A DNA stretch of 32,622 nucleotides from Akkermansiaceae bacterium UBA5689 (lineage in GTDB: Bacteria; Verrucomicrobiota; Verrucomicrobiia; Verrucomicrobiales; Akkermansiaceae), in contig DIHT01000079.1 of the NCBI GenBank assembly GCA_002420305.1, positions 1 through 32,622 of the forward strand, read 5' to 3'. Shown in pieces: positions 1-8,233 of this stretch (its first letter is position 1; every line of letters starts with the position of its first letter). Position numbers and translations under genes: made by a program. The notes beneath the pieces were generated by a model, which did not search any database, had not been told where the DNA came from, and saw nothing but the letters and a program-made list of their open reading frames with translations.

Positions 1-1382
1 TCAGCCTTTTCACTGATTCCGGGATTAATGGTGCGCTTCACAAGATCGTGAGCCACTGAGGTCGAAATCACGAGCAGCAGGCCCGCTGCGGTAGAAAGAG
101 CTGCCGCCAGTCCACCCGCGGCCACGAGGGCAATCACCCAGTTGGGAAGCCCCGCGATCTCTGGATTGGCGAGGACCATGATGTCTCTATCAACATAAAG
201 CTCATTCGCTCCATCTGTCTTCTCATTATCGAGAAGTCTCTCCCCATGATTCCCAAGTAGCGGCCCACCCTGGTCGTCCTCCCTGAAGCTGGGCTTACCA
301 AGAAACGCCGGACCGCTGGTATATTGAATTTTCCCATCTCCGTTCTTGTCCACCCAGGCAATTAAGTCGGACTTCTCCCAGTTCTTAAACCACCCGCCTT
401 CCGACTTAGCAGCAGGAAGGGCAGCGTATTCCTTGTTAGGAATAGTCTCCAGAAGGTTGGTGCGAGCGAAGACACCTACCGCTGGCGCAACCGTATAGAG
501 GATCGCAATGAACAACAGAGCCCAGAACGCAGAAATGCGCGCATCTTTTACCCGCTTCACGGTGTAAAAACGGACAATGACGTGAGGTAAGCCAGCAGTT
601 CCTACCATCAGGGCAGCCGTGATGAAAAAGACATCAATTGTGGACTTCTGGCCATCGGTGTATGCTTGAAACCCGAGATCCGCTGAAAGACCATTTAGCT
701 TATCTAAGAGGCTCACAGTTCCTGGGACACCATTCTCAAGAACGTTCGAACCAAGTCCAAGTTGGGGAACAGGATTCCCCGTAAGCATGATTGAAATAAA
801 GATTGCAGGCACCAGATAGGCAAAGATCAGGACGCAATACTGTGCCACCTGCGTGTAGGTGATCCCCTTCATCCCTCCCAGAACGGCATAGATCAGCACG
901 ATTACCATACCGACAATCACTCCCGTATTAACCTCGACCTCCAGGAATCTTGAAAACACCACCCCGACCCCTCGCATCTGTCCCGCCACATAGGTGAAGG
1001 ACACAAATACGGCGCACAGAACGGCCACCACTCGGGCCGTATTTGAGTAATAGCGGTCTCCGATGAAATCAGGAACCGTGAATTTCCCGAAGCGCCGGAG
1101 GTAGGGCGCAAGAAGAAGAGCGAGCAACACATAGCCACCAGTCCAGCCCATCAGATACATGGCACCATCACGCCCCATGAAGGAAATAAGGCCCGCCATC
1201 GAGATAAAGGAGGCCGCGCTCATCCAGTCGGCGGCGGTGGCCATCCCATTCGCAAGACTGGGAACACCCTTGCCTGCCACATAAAACTCACCGGTCGAGG
1301 TTGCCCGAGAGCGAATCGCAATGGCGATGTAGAGGGCAAACGAAAGCCCCACGATCAGAAAGGTCCAAGTTTTTACATCCAT
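1..1382 (-). CDS. Sodium:solute symporter, VC_2705/ActP-like large subunit (partial, 3' end off window)
   Basis: This inner-membrane transporter of the SSS family imports a small organic solute, possibly acetate or another monocarboxylate, with sodium. I translated it by hand from ATG 1382; about 460 codons are present and the C-terminus lies beyond base 1. Many hydrophobic helices are visible, with family-typical stretches such as ATAADWMSAASFISMAGL (about residues 48-65) and YAVLGGMKGITYTQVAQY. A hydrophilic loop at about residues 344-353 reads DKNGDGKIQY, an EF-hand-like calcium-loop signature. The start lies 9 bases after the DUF4212 gene stop, so the two form an operon. That pairing is the hallmark of the VC_2705 subfamily. 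The substrate cannot be read from sequence. Confidence 0.9.
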   Translation of the reverse strand, partial: MDVKTWTFLIVGLSFALYIAIAIRSRATSTGEFYVAGKGVPSLANGMATAADWMSAASFISMAGLISFMGRDGAMYLMGWTGGYVLLALLLAPYLRRFGKFTVPDFIGDRYYSNTARVVAVLCAVFVSFTYVAGQMRGVGVVFSRFLEVEVNTGVIVGMVIVLIYAVLGGMKGITYTQVAQYCVLIFAYLVPAIFISIMLTGNPVPQLGLGSNVLENGVPGTVSLLDKLNGLSADLGFQAYTDGQKSTIDVFFITAALMVGTAGLPHVIVRFYTVKRVKDARISAFWALLFIAILYTVAPAVGVFARTNLLETIPNKEYAALPAAKSEGGWFKNWEKSDLIAWVDKNGDGKIQYTSGPAFLGKPSFREDDQGGPLLGNHGERLLDNEKTDGANELYVDRDIMVLANPEIAGLPNWVIALVAAGGLAAALSTAAGLLLVISTSVAHDLVKRTINPGISEKA

Positions 1383-1391
1383 GGGTCCAGA

Positions 1392-1664
1392 CTACTGAGA
1401 TTGATCTCCGAGGATCTCCTTGTCTAACTTGTTCATTACAAGAACATAGACAGCTATTAGCACCACAAAGACATAGATGCTGCCCTGCTGGGCAAACCAA
1501 AACCCCAGCGGCACCCCTCCAAGTTTAAATTTGTCCAGCTGGTCTACGAACAGGATCCCGCATCCGTAGGACACAATGAACCAAACGGAGAGGAGCCCTC
1601 CCAGCCAGGATAAGTTCTTTCGCCAATACCGGGCCCGGGCGGCGGCGGAGGGGGTCTCGCTCAT
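1392..1664 (-). CDS. DUF4212 symporter small subunit
   Basis: A 90-residue membrane protein that accompanies VC_2705-type sodium:solute symporters and is taken to be their small subunit. It has a basic N-terminus (ARARYWRKNLSWLGGLLSVW), typical of DUF4212, then two hydrophobic helices at about residues 18-38 and 54-74, and a charged tail ending DQSQ. The frame is open further upstream to an ATG at 1814, but that extension is not hydrophobic, would overlap the divergent gene at 1799, and is longer than the family; ATG 1664 gives the normal length. No Shine-Dalgarno sequence is seen. It is the first gene of the operon with the symporter. Confidence 0.88.
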   Translation of the reverse strand: MSETPSAAARARYWRKNLSWLGGLLSVWFIVSYGCGILFVDQLDKFKLGGVPLGFWFAQQGSIYVFVVLIAVYVLVMNKLDKEILGDQSQ

Positions 1665-1704
1665 AGCGGCGGGGTCTAACAATGCAGCGACGCCGAGGGA
1701 AGAA

Positions 1705-1739
1705 TTTTTCCAGAATACCGATGTGAGTAAGTCTCCCAA
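1705..1739 (-). promoter_or_regulatory. Candidate sigma70-type promoter for the symporter operon
   Basis: On the minus strand TTGGGA (1739-1734) and TATTCT (1717-1712) are separated by 16 bases. Each matches the consensus hexamer at four of six positions. Transcription would begin near 1705, about 40 bases before the DUF4212 start. Prediction from pattern only. Confidence 0.3.
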
Positions 1740-1798
1740 AGAGTAGTGTTTATGACTTTTCAGAGGGGCAGAGGAATGACACCTTAATCGAGCATCCG

Positions 1799-3961
1799 AT
1801 GGCCTCCTCTCCAAGTTTCTTAGGTTTTGATACCCTCCCCGCCCACGGAGCCCTCCTCGTTCCTGGACGACTCCGACATGAGGACCTTCTGGCCCTAGCT
1901 ACCAAGCTAGCACCCCGGAGCCTGATCTGGTTGGTCGAGGAAACTGCCATGGTGGATCCTGCTACCCAGGAATACCTCAACCGTGAGGACATCCTAGCAG
2001 TGACTTTTTCCCAAGCCGACCCTGATCCCACAGCTATCGGGAAAGCCCTCACAGATAAAATAAAGGACAATTCCTTGATGGTCTTCATCCCCGGAGATGC
2101 GGCAGCTCGACGGGGCACAGCATGCCACATTCCCCCGGATCTGAACGCATTTCTCTGTGAGCTCAAGCTGCCGACCATCCCCATTGCCGTCTCTCTCCCC
2201 TCCGAGCTCAAACTTGCCACGGAGTCCGGATCTCGCCTCCCTTCCACAATTTTTGCCCTCGGTGACATGATCCCTGCCAGCGAGGTCACCCTGCCTGCTT
2301 ACCAGGAAAATCTTCTTCGAGCCTCCGAAAGGAGCTTCAGCTCACGAACCTTTCTGCGAGAATCTCTCAGCAAGCACCTCCTCATCGGACTAAAGAAACA
2401 CAGTAACATTTCCGTTCACGACGGCACCGATGACAGCTCACTCTCCTACGGCAAACTACTCGCTGCCGCTATCGCCCTCTCAAAAGAGATTCGGAGAAGC
2501 ACCGACAAAAAAAGGGTGGGAATCATCCTCCCTCCGGGCAAAGGAGGATTGCTCGCAAATATCGCCGTTCTCTTTGCAAACAAGATACCCGTTAACCTGA
2601 ATTTCACTGCGTCGCAGGAAGCCGTAGAATCAGCAATTAGACAGGCTGATCTCGATAAATTCATTACCGCTGATCCCTTCGTTCGCAAGGTCCCAACCTT
2701 TCCTTGGCCGCCCACCCGGGACCTTCTCCTGATAGAGCGTATTCTTCCTGGGATCAAATCGGCGATTACCCGATGGTTCCTTTTTTCCAAGCTCCTTCCG
2801 ACATGGGCTCTCTCCTTTCTGCTGAAGCTGCACCAATCTGGAAGAGGAGACGATGAGGCCATACTTCTCTTTACCTCCGGATCCTCAGGCGAACCGAAAG
2901 GCGTCCCTCTCACTCACCGCAATGTGCTCGCGAATGTGTGCCAGTTTGGCACGCGGTTATCGCTCCCAAAAAATTCGGGAATCCTTGGCTCCCTGCCGCT
3001 CTTTCATTCCTTTGGCTGCACAGTCACTCTTTGGTATCCAATCATCGAAGGCACTAGGCTCGTAACTTACCCCAGCCCTCTTGAAACCAAGCGCCTCGCT
3101 GAGTTAATTCATGAACACCAGCTTAATCTGCTCTTAGCCACGCCTACCTTCCTTCGTGGATATATGCGCCGGGTAGACCCAGAGCTTCTCTCCTCGCTCG
3201 ACTATGTCGTTACCGGAGCAGAGAAGCTACCCTCGAACCTTGCCCAGTCCTTCGAAAAGAAATTCGGGAAACTTCCCTTCGAGGGATACGGCCTCACTGA
3301 AACCTCACCCGCGACCAACGTTAACCTGCCTGATCCCGAGACTTCAACGGAGAATCTTCCAGTGATATCCTGCAGTAAGCTTGGCTCAGTGGGCCCTTTC
3401 CTTCCTGGTATGGCTGTCAAAATCACGGATGCGTCCACCGAGGCACCATGCACAGTGGACCAGAGCGGAATCATCTGGCTTCGGGGCGCCAACGTCTTCC
3501 CCGGATACCTGGATCGAGAGGATCTCACCGAGGAGGTCATGATTCACGGCTGGTTCAAAACGGGCGACGTCGGAAGAATGGACGAAAATGGGTTCCTCTA
3601 CATCGAGGGACGGATGTCGCGCTTCTCTAAAATTGCGGGAGAAATGGTTCCCCATGAAGTCATCGAGGGGCATCTCAACAGGATCCTCAACCTAGACGGA
3701 GAAGAGGAGCGGAAGATCACAGTAGTCGGAATACCCGACGAGAAGAAAGGCGAAGTCATCGGTCTCCTCTCAACAATTTCAGGTGACACCCTTCAGCAGG
3801 AGCTCGTCGACATCCGTCATCAGCTTATGGACGAAGGCATCCCCTCGCTCTGGTGCCCAAAGGCCATCATCCCGGTGAGTGAGATCCCCCTCCTCGCATC
3901 TGGCAAACTCGACCTGAAGGCCTGCAACACCTTGGCGCAGGAGAGCGCACCCGGGGTGTAA
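1799..3961 (+). CDS. Acyl-CoA/acyl-ACP synthetase with degenerate N-terminal acyltransferase domain (Aas-like)
   Basis: A 720-residue two-part protein. Residues about 190-715 form an AMP-binding (ANL) enzyme that activates a fatty acid with ATP. Visible motifs are the P-loop LLFTSGSSGEPKG (356-368), EGYGLTETSP (495-504), WFKTGDVGRMDENGFLYIEGR (split at about 585-605) and the C-terminal ASGKLDLK with the expected lysine (K703). Residues about 15-135 line up with a PlsC/LPLAT acyltransferase, as in Aas. However, the NHx4D box reads GRLRHED (His to Arg, Asp kept), the FPEG box reads FIPGDAAARRG, and only the last box, LPTIPIAV (124-131), is intact. It is therefore probably a synthetase with an inactive acyltransferase scaffold, acting in fatty-acid or phospholipid recycling. 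It sits 2 bases before the methyltransferase gene. Confidence 0.85.
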   Translation: MASSPSFLGFDTLPAHGALLVPGRLRHEDLLALATKLAPRSLIWLVEETAMVDPATQEYLNREDILAVTFSQADPDPTAIGKALTDKIKDNSLMVFIPGDAAARRGTACHIPPDLNAFLCELKLPTIPIAVSLPSELKLATESGSRLPSTIFALGDMIPASEVTLPAYQENLLRASERSFSSRTFLRESLSKHLLIGLKKHSNISVHDGTDDSSLSYGKLLAAAIALSKEIRRSTDKKRVGIILPPGKGGLLANIAVLFANKIPVNLNFTASQEAVESAIRQADLDKFITADPFVRKVPTFPWPPTRDLLLIERILPGIKSAITRWFLFSKLLPTWALSFLLKLHQSGRGDDEAILLFTSGSSGEPKGVPLTHRNVLANVCQFGTRLSLPKNSGILGSLPLFHSFGCTVTLWYPIIEGTRLVTYPSPLETKRLAELIHEHQLNLLLATPTFLRGYMRRVDPELLSSLDYVVTGAEKLPSNLAQSFEKKFGKLPFEGYGLTETSPATNVNLPDPETSTENLPVISCSKLGSVGPFLPGMAVKITDASTEAPCTVDQSGIIWLRGANVFPGYLDREDLTEEVMIHGWFKTGDVGRMDENGFLYIEGRMSRFSKIAGEMVPHEVIEGHLNRILNLDGEEERKITVVGIPDEKKGEVIGLLSTISGDTLQQELVDIRHQLMDEGIPSLWCPKAIIPVSEIPLLASGKLDLKACNTLAQESAPGV

Positions 3962-3963
3962 AA

Positions 3964-5001
3964 ATGGGAACATGCGAGAGTGCCCGGCCTCATTGGCTCC
4001 GACCTCATTTCATGGAGGCAGAGAACCTCCTGCGGTTTGACCGCTTCATGGAGCTCTGTCTTTATGACGTGGAGCATGGGTATTATGCGAAAAACATAAA
4101 TTCGGTCGGTACTACTGGGGACTTTTCCACGACCCCCAGCCTTTCACCGGTCCTCGCTATCGCTCTCTCTAAAGCCATCATCGCTTCCGGCCTGCACGAC
4201 GTTATCGAAATTGGGCCTGGTGCTGGAAGTCTCGCCACTCGACTTCTGCTCCAGCTAAAGCCATCCGCATTCTCCTTCCGAAAGCGAATCCGATATCACC
4301 TAGTGGAGCGCTCAGCCCCTCTGAGAGCTCTCCTGAAACAACGACTCAGTCGCTCAGTACAATTCCACCCTGACATGCAGTCTGCTCTCAAGGTCACGGG
4401 TGGAACTGGCTTTATCATATCCAACGAACTTGTTGACGCCTTTCCTGTTCGGGTGTTTCAGGGAGCCCATGGCGCGATCCATGAGCTTTTCCTTTCTTTA
4501 AAAGAGGGCAGCCCTGTCGAGGAGTGGGTGCCCTCCAGCGAACTCCCGGACTCAACACAATTCAACCTCTCTCGAGATCCTAAACAACGCCTGGAGATCC
4601 ATCACAGTTACCGCACCTGGATCAACCACTGGCTTCCATCTTTTAAAAATGGGAGGGTGATCACCATCGATTACGGTGGCCGGGGAACAGAGATATACCA
4701 TCGGAAGCCTGAAGGAACACTTCGGGCCTATTATCACCATCAATGTCTCACCGGTTCAGACATCTACAGACTGGGCGGGAGACAGGACCTGACTGCGGAC
4801 GTCAATTTTGAGGACCTGATTTATTGGGGAGAGCAATCCGGCCTTGCCACAACAAGCTTCATGACCCAGCACGATTACTGTCACCCACACCTCGACCGCA
4901 CAACGGATACACAAGCAACCGAGTTTCTCACCGACCCCGTGGGGGCCGGAAGTGCCTTCAAGATACTTCAGCAGGAGCGCCCAAAGTCGGCCCTGTTATG
5001 A
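3964..5001 (+). CDS. SAM-dependent methyltransferase, MidA/NDUFAF7 family (COG1565)
   Basis: A 345-residue class I methyltransferase of the MidA family, whose eukaryotic member methylates an arginine of a complex I subunit; bacterial targets are unknown. Family signatures appear in order: FMELCLYDVEHGYY (28-41), TGDFSTTPSLSP (51-62), the SAM loop EIGPGAGSLATRLL (82-95), ISNELVDAFPVRVF (152-165), ITIDYG (233-238), GTLRAYYHH (251-259) and GGRQDLTADVNFEDL (271-285). The length is normal. ATG 3964 follows the upstream stop by 2 bases with a GGGGTG in front; ATG 4012, at residue 17, would also give a complete domain. It is co-transcribed with the acyl synthetase. Confidence 0.88.
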   Translation: MGTCESARPHWLRPHFMEAENLLRFDRFMELCLYDVEHGYYAKNINSVGTTGDFSTTPSLSPVLAIALSKAIIASGLHDVIEIGPGAGSLATRLLLQLKPSAFSFRKRIRYHLVERSAPLRALLKQRLSRSVQFHPDMQSALKVTGGTGFIISNELVDAFPVRVFQGAHGAIHELFLSLKEGSPVEEWVPSSELPDSTQFNLSRDPKQRLEIHHSYRTWINHWLPSFKNGRVITIDYGGRGTEIYHRKPEGTLRAYYHHQCLTGSDIYRLGGRQDLTADVNFEDLIYWGEQSGLATTSFMTQHDYCHPHLDRTTDTQATEFLTDPVGAGSAFKILQQERPKSALL

Positions 5002-5028
5002 TATGATAATTGAGTATACACTTGTCTC

Positions 5029-5754
5029 GTGACCCGCGTCCTCCTCTTCAGCCTAGCCCTGTCTCTACCGGTATCAGGCTTTGAGATCGCAAGCGATTGC
5101 CGCCAAGTAATCGTGGGCACCACAGAAACCTGGCAGAGTTCGCACCTCACCTTATCAGTATACGAGAGGACCCCCGGTCAGTCATGGCAACAAACAGCCG
5201 GTCCGTGGAAAGGCCGTTGTGGAAAAAAGGGCCTTGCCTGGGGTCTTGGTCTCCACCCCAAACCCAGCTCTTCGTTGATTAAAGCCGAGGGTGACTGGCG
5301 CTCTCCCGCCGGAGTCTTCAGCCTTGGCGGGGTCTGGGGATATGGGACGTCCGTGAAAAGGAGACCCGGTATGAAATACCGCCAAATCACCTCTCGCGAC
5401 CTCTGGGTTGAAGACCCTACCTCGCCACATTACAACAGGCACCTTGTTCTCAATCGCGAACCCCTTGAGCCTTGGGAGAAGAAGGCCCAAATGCGCCAAA
5501 ATGACTACCCGCATTCACTGAAGCTCTTTATCGCTCACAATACCGAACCCAAGCCTGTGCCCAGAGCAGGGTCCTCCATCTTCTTTCATATCTGGCGCAG
5601 CAGTGGCACACGCCCCACCGCAGGCTGTACTACCCTCAGGGAAATTAACCTCCGCTCTCTCATAGCGGGATTAGACCCCCACAAAAAACCCGTCTACGTC
5701 CTTCTCCCCTTACAGGATTACCGCCGACTCAAATCGGCATGGGACCTCCCCTGA
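5029..5754 (+). CDS. Exported L,D-transpeptidase family protein (YkuD fold)
   Basis: A 241-residue protein with a signal peptide (hydrophobic residues 4-17) and an L,D-transpeptidase catalytic domain. The catalytic signature is FFHIWRSSGTRPTAGCTTL, with His187 and nucleophile Cys200. WRSPAGVFSLGG (90-101) and WVEDPTSPHYNRH (126-138) match the COG3786 branch. L,D-transpeptidases of this type form 3-3 peptidoglycan cross-links or attach proteins to the wall in the periplasm; this branch is poorly studied. The start is GTG, 27 bases after the methyltransferase stop, with no Shine-Dalgarno sequence. The protein is probably complete. Confidence 0.85.
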   Translation: MTRVLLFSLALSLPVSGFEIASDCRQVIVGTTETWQSSHLTLSVYERTPGQSWQQTAGPWKGRCGKKGLAWGLGLHPKPSSSLIKAEGDWRSPAGVFSLGGVWGYGTSVKRRPGMKYRQITSRDLWVEDPTSPHYNRHLVLNREPLEPWEKKAQMRQNDYPHSLKLFIAHNTEPKPVPRAGSSIFFHIWRSSGTRPTAGCTTLREINLRSLIAGLDPHKKPVYVLLPLQDYRRLKSAWDLP

Positions 5755-5755
5755 T

Positions 5756-5784
5756 ATCGCTGGAAAACAGGCCTCCACAGCGAT
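5756..5784 (+). repeat. Inverted repeat after the L,D-transpeptidase gene
   Basis: ATCGCTG (5756-5762) and CAGCGAT (5778-5784) form perfect 7-base arms around a 15-base loop, starting one base after the stop codon. The sequence after it (TTAACTCCTT) is only weakly T-rich, so it may be a weak terminator or an RNA-stabilising hairpin. Confidence 0.35.
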
Positions 5785-5791
5785 TAACTCC

Positions 5792-5820
5792 TTGACCGGA
5801 ACGCCAGCCGCTACTATCTG
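5792..5820 (+). promoter_or_regulatory. Candidate promoter for rplI
   Basis: TTGACC (5792-5797) is followed after 17 bases by TATCTG (5815-5820), giving a start near 5827 and a leader of about 50 bases before rplI. The -35 box is good and the -10 box poor. Pattern-based guess. Confidence 0.3.
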
Positions 5821-5876
5821 GGGCGCCCGCTTGTCCTACCCCTAGGGCTCGGACCTCCACCATCATTAAGACTGAC

Positions 5877-6362
5877 ATGGCAACTACCGAAGTCATCCTC
5901 CGCGAGAAAATAACCGGCTTGGGAGCCGAGGCTGATGTCGTGAAAGTCAAAGCTGGCTTTGCTCGAAACTTCCTCATCCCTCAGGGTAAGGCCCTTGAAG
6001 CCACCAAGGGAAATCTTCGAACACTGGAATCTCTGCACGCCAAGCGAGCCCAGAGAGAGACTGAAGAATTAGCCGAAGCTCAGGAATTAGCCGGAAAGAT
6101 CAGCCGTGTTAAGCCGAAGTTTACTCTCGAGACCGGACAGGGAGGGAAAGCGTTTGGATCGATTACCTCCATGGACATTCAAAAAGAACTGGAGTCCAAG
6201 GGTATCATCATTGACCGCACCGCAATTAAGTTGAGCAAGCCTCTCAAGCGATCGGGCAAAAGCGATGTTGAGATAAAGATTCACTCCGAGGTCACTACCA
6301 CTTTGACCGTCACGGTCGAGACTGAGGAAGGCGCTTCCGGAAGCGGGGAATCTGACAGCTAG
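5877..6362 (+). CDS. rplI: 50S ribosomal protein bL9
   Basis: A 161-residue ribosomal protein that binds 23S rRNA near the L1 stalk of the large subunit. The N-terminal domain carries the family signature VVKVKAGFARNFLIPQGKAL (20 residues, starting about residue 21). It is followed by the connecting helix (about 45-75, rich in Glu, Ala and Arg) and the C-terminal domain GGKAFGSITSMDIQKEL. The tail ends in an unusual Gly/Ser/Glu-rich stretch. rplI directly before dnaB is a conserved order in many bacteria, but the usual upstream rpsF, ssb and rpsR are missing here. No Shine-Dalgarno sequence is visible before the ATG. Confidence 0.95.
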   Translation: MATTEVILREKITGLGAEADVVKVKAGFARNFLIPQGKALEATKGNLRTLESLHAKRAQRETEELAEAQELAGKISRVKPKFTLETGQGGKAFGSITSMDIQKELESKGIIIDRTAIKLSKPLKRSGKSDVEIKIHSEVTTTLTVTVETEEGASGSGESDS

Positions 6363-6638
6363 AGCGGAAGGAGAGTCCCCCAGCCACACTTGCGCGACCC
6401 TAAGTGCCTGCAGCGGCAGCGAGTAAGCTGCCTATCCGGGGTATGCACGCCTAACAATTCGACAAGTTCTTCGCCGGGTTCTTCACACTCGCCCACCCTC
6501 CCCTGGGAAGAAAAACCCCTTCTATAAGGGCTCCTCCCAGCCTCTCTCTGTGTGGTTCACATTAACTCGGCCCCCTTAACCAAATCTTACCTTCAGTTAG
6601 ATTCGCGGCCCTCAGCCCTTGGTAGTTTTCTACCCACC
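6363..6638. other. Intergenic region rplI-dnaB
   Basis: 276 bases if dnaB starts at ATG 6639. I find no RNA gene. A small hairpin CCCTT-CTAT-AAGGG lies near 6517-6530 without a T tract. The reading frame of dnaB remains open upstream to a GTG at 6552, so the later part may be translated. Confidence 0.4.
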
Positions 6639-8078
6639 ATGCCTTCCGACTCGCCGCCTAACAAGGACACCCCACGCCTGCAAGTTGTAGAGGCTGGTGA
6701 TCAGGGCGCAGCTCGTGCACTACCCAATGCGATTGGGCCCGAAAAAAGCATTCTCAGCTCCATGATGCAGGAGCCAACGGAATACATCGGTGCCGCGGTT
6801 GAGGAGCACCTCGCTCCCGCTCATTTCTATATTCCCTCTCATGGCACTCTCTATGAAACGCTCTTGGAGCTTTATGAGAAAGGCCAGCCTATCGAACTGG
6901 TCTCTCTGACCCAGCTGCTGAAAGACCGTAATCTTCTCGAAAACCTCGGAGGACCGGGTGAGTTAACAACCATTTACACCTACTCCCCGACGGCGGCCCA
7001 CTTCGAGCACCACCTTGGTATCGTCAAGGCCAAGCATATTCTCCGATCTGTTATCTCCTCCTGCACGGACTCAATCAGCAAGGCTTACGACGACCCCGAG
7101 GATGTTCAGGCGTTCCTCGATGCCGTGGAATCCAAAGTCTTCGCAATCAAGGAAGATTCGGAAGTTCAGGGAGAGACAAAGGTTGGAGACCTTATCGAGG
7201 GCGTCATCGAGGTTCTGCAGCAGTTCATGCATAACGAGCGCCCACTTGAAGGCGTATCGACTAAATACACCAAGCTCGACGAAATGAGCAAAGGCCTGAA
7301 GCCTGGGGAGATGTTCATTATCGCCGCGCGTCCTTCGATGGGGAAAACATCGCTCATGATGAATATCGTGGAGCATGTCGCCATTGAGCAGGATATCCCG
7401 ACCCTGGTATTTTCATGCGAAATGAGTGCCCAGCAGATCGTGCAACGACTCCTTTTCTCAAGAGCCCGTTACAGCATGGCCAATCTCCGCCCCGGCCTCC
7501 AACCCACCAAGGAAGAGCTTCAGAACATCCTTGATGCCTCCAAGCAGTTAAAGGCTGCGCCGCTCTATATTGACGACACCCCCGCAATTCCCATTGGTGA
7601 CGTTCGGGCAAAAGCACGCCGAAAGAAGCGCGACTCTGACATTGGATTGATCGCGGTCGACTACCTCCAGCTCATGCGCTCGCAATCGCGCCAAGCAGAA
7701 GGCTCCCGCGAGCGAGAAATCGCCGAGATTTCTGCCGGGCTCAAGGCCCTCGCGAAGGAACTTAATATCCCCATCATTGTCCTCGCCCAGCTCAACCGTG
7801 GCCCCGAACAGAGAGGGGGCGCTCCACGGATGTCTGACCTACGGGAATCCGGCTCACTGGAGCAGGATGCAGACCTCATCGGTCTTCTCTACCGGCAGGA
7901 GTATTATGACAATACCACACCGGAGGGCGACGACGCCGACCACGAGCGCGATGCTAACCAGGGCAAGGCAGAACTCATTATTGCCAAGAATCGAAATGGC
8001 CCAACAGGCAATGTGGAGCTCACCTTCCTCAAGCAGCTCATGCGTTTTGAGACCCGCGCGCCAGAACCCCACGATTAG
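6639..8078 (+). CDS. dnaB: Replicative DNA helicase DnaB
   Basis: A 479-residue hexameric 5'-3' helicase that unwinds DNA at the replication fork. The N-terminal primase-interacting domain begins at ALPNAIGPEKSILSSMMQ. The RecA-like motor has Walker A ARPSMGKTS (about 230-238), the acidic CEMSAQQ box, Walker B LIAVDYLQLM (about 337-346), and the region running from ELNIPIIVLAQLNRGPE to SDLRESGSLEQDADLI with the arginine-finger area. It ends with the usual LTFLKQLMRFE strand. No intein is present. The frame also allows a GTG start at 6552 (508 residues), but the extra 29 residues are not conserved-looking, so ATG 6639 is preferred; neither has a good ribosome site. Confidence 0.95.
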   Translation: MPSDSPPNKDTPRLQVVEAGDQGAARALPNAIGPEKSILSSMMQEPTEYIGAAVEEHLAPAHFYIPSHGTLYETLLELYEKGQPIELVSLTQLLKDRNLLENLGGPGELTTIYTYSPTAAHFEHHLGIVKAKHILRSVISSCTDSISKAYDDPEDVQAFLDAVESKVFAIKEDSEVQGETKVGDLIEGVIEVLQQFMHNERPLEGVSTKYTKLDEMSKGLKPGEMFIIAARPSMGKTSLMMNIVEHVAIEQDIPTLVFSCEMSAQQIVQRLLFSRARYSMANLRPGLQPTKEELQNILDASKQLKAAPLYIDDTPAIPIGDVRAKARRKKRDSDIGLIAVDYLQLMRSQSRQAEGSREREIAEISAGLKALAKELNIPIIVLAQLNRGPEQRGGAPRMSDLRESGSLEQDADLIGLLYRQEYYDNTTPEGDDADHERDANQGKAELIIAKNRNGPTGNVELTFLKQLMRFETRAPEPHD

Positions 8079-8198
8079 AAGAGCCACATGGGCAATAACC
8101 ATGCTGCATCCGAGGGCAGCACTGGTTTTCTCCTGATCCTTGGGGTAAAGGCCTCCACCCCAGATTCTCACTGAAAAAAGGAGAGATAAAGAGTAGTA

Positions 8199-8229
8199 TC
8201 CGGTTGTTACAGGACGTTTCCTAACCGGA
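8199..8229 (+). repeat. Inverted repeat overlapping the ribosome-binding zone of the DUF1549/DUF1553 gene
   Basis: TCCGGTT (8199-8205) and AACCGGA (8223-8229) are perfect 7-base arms with a 17-base spacer. The second arm ends 4 bases before ATG 8234, where a ribosome would dock. It could be an operator or an mRNA hairpin limiting translation. No protein for it is known from this window. Confidence 0.4.
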
Positions 8230-8233
8230 ATTA

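Noticed and set aside
2446..2913. Long antisense open frames inside the acyl synthetase, and similar ones in other large genes
   Set aside because: They are shadows of well-supported genes on the other strand, without domain motifs or ribosome sites.
6517..6530. Small hairpin as an rplI terminator
   Set aside because: Five pairs and no T tract are too little.
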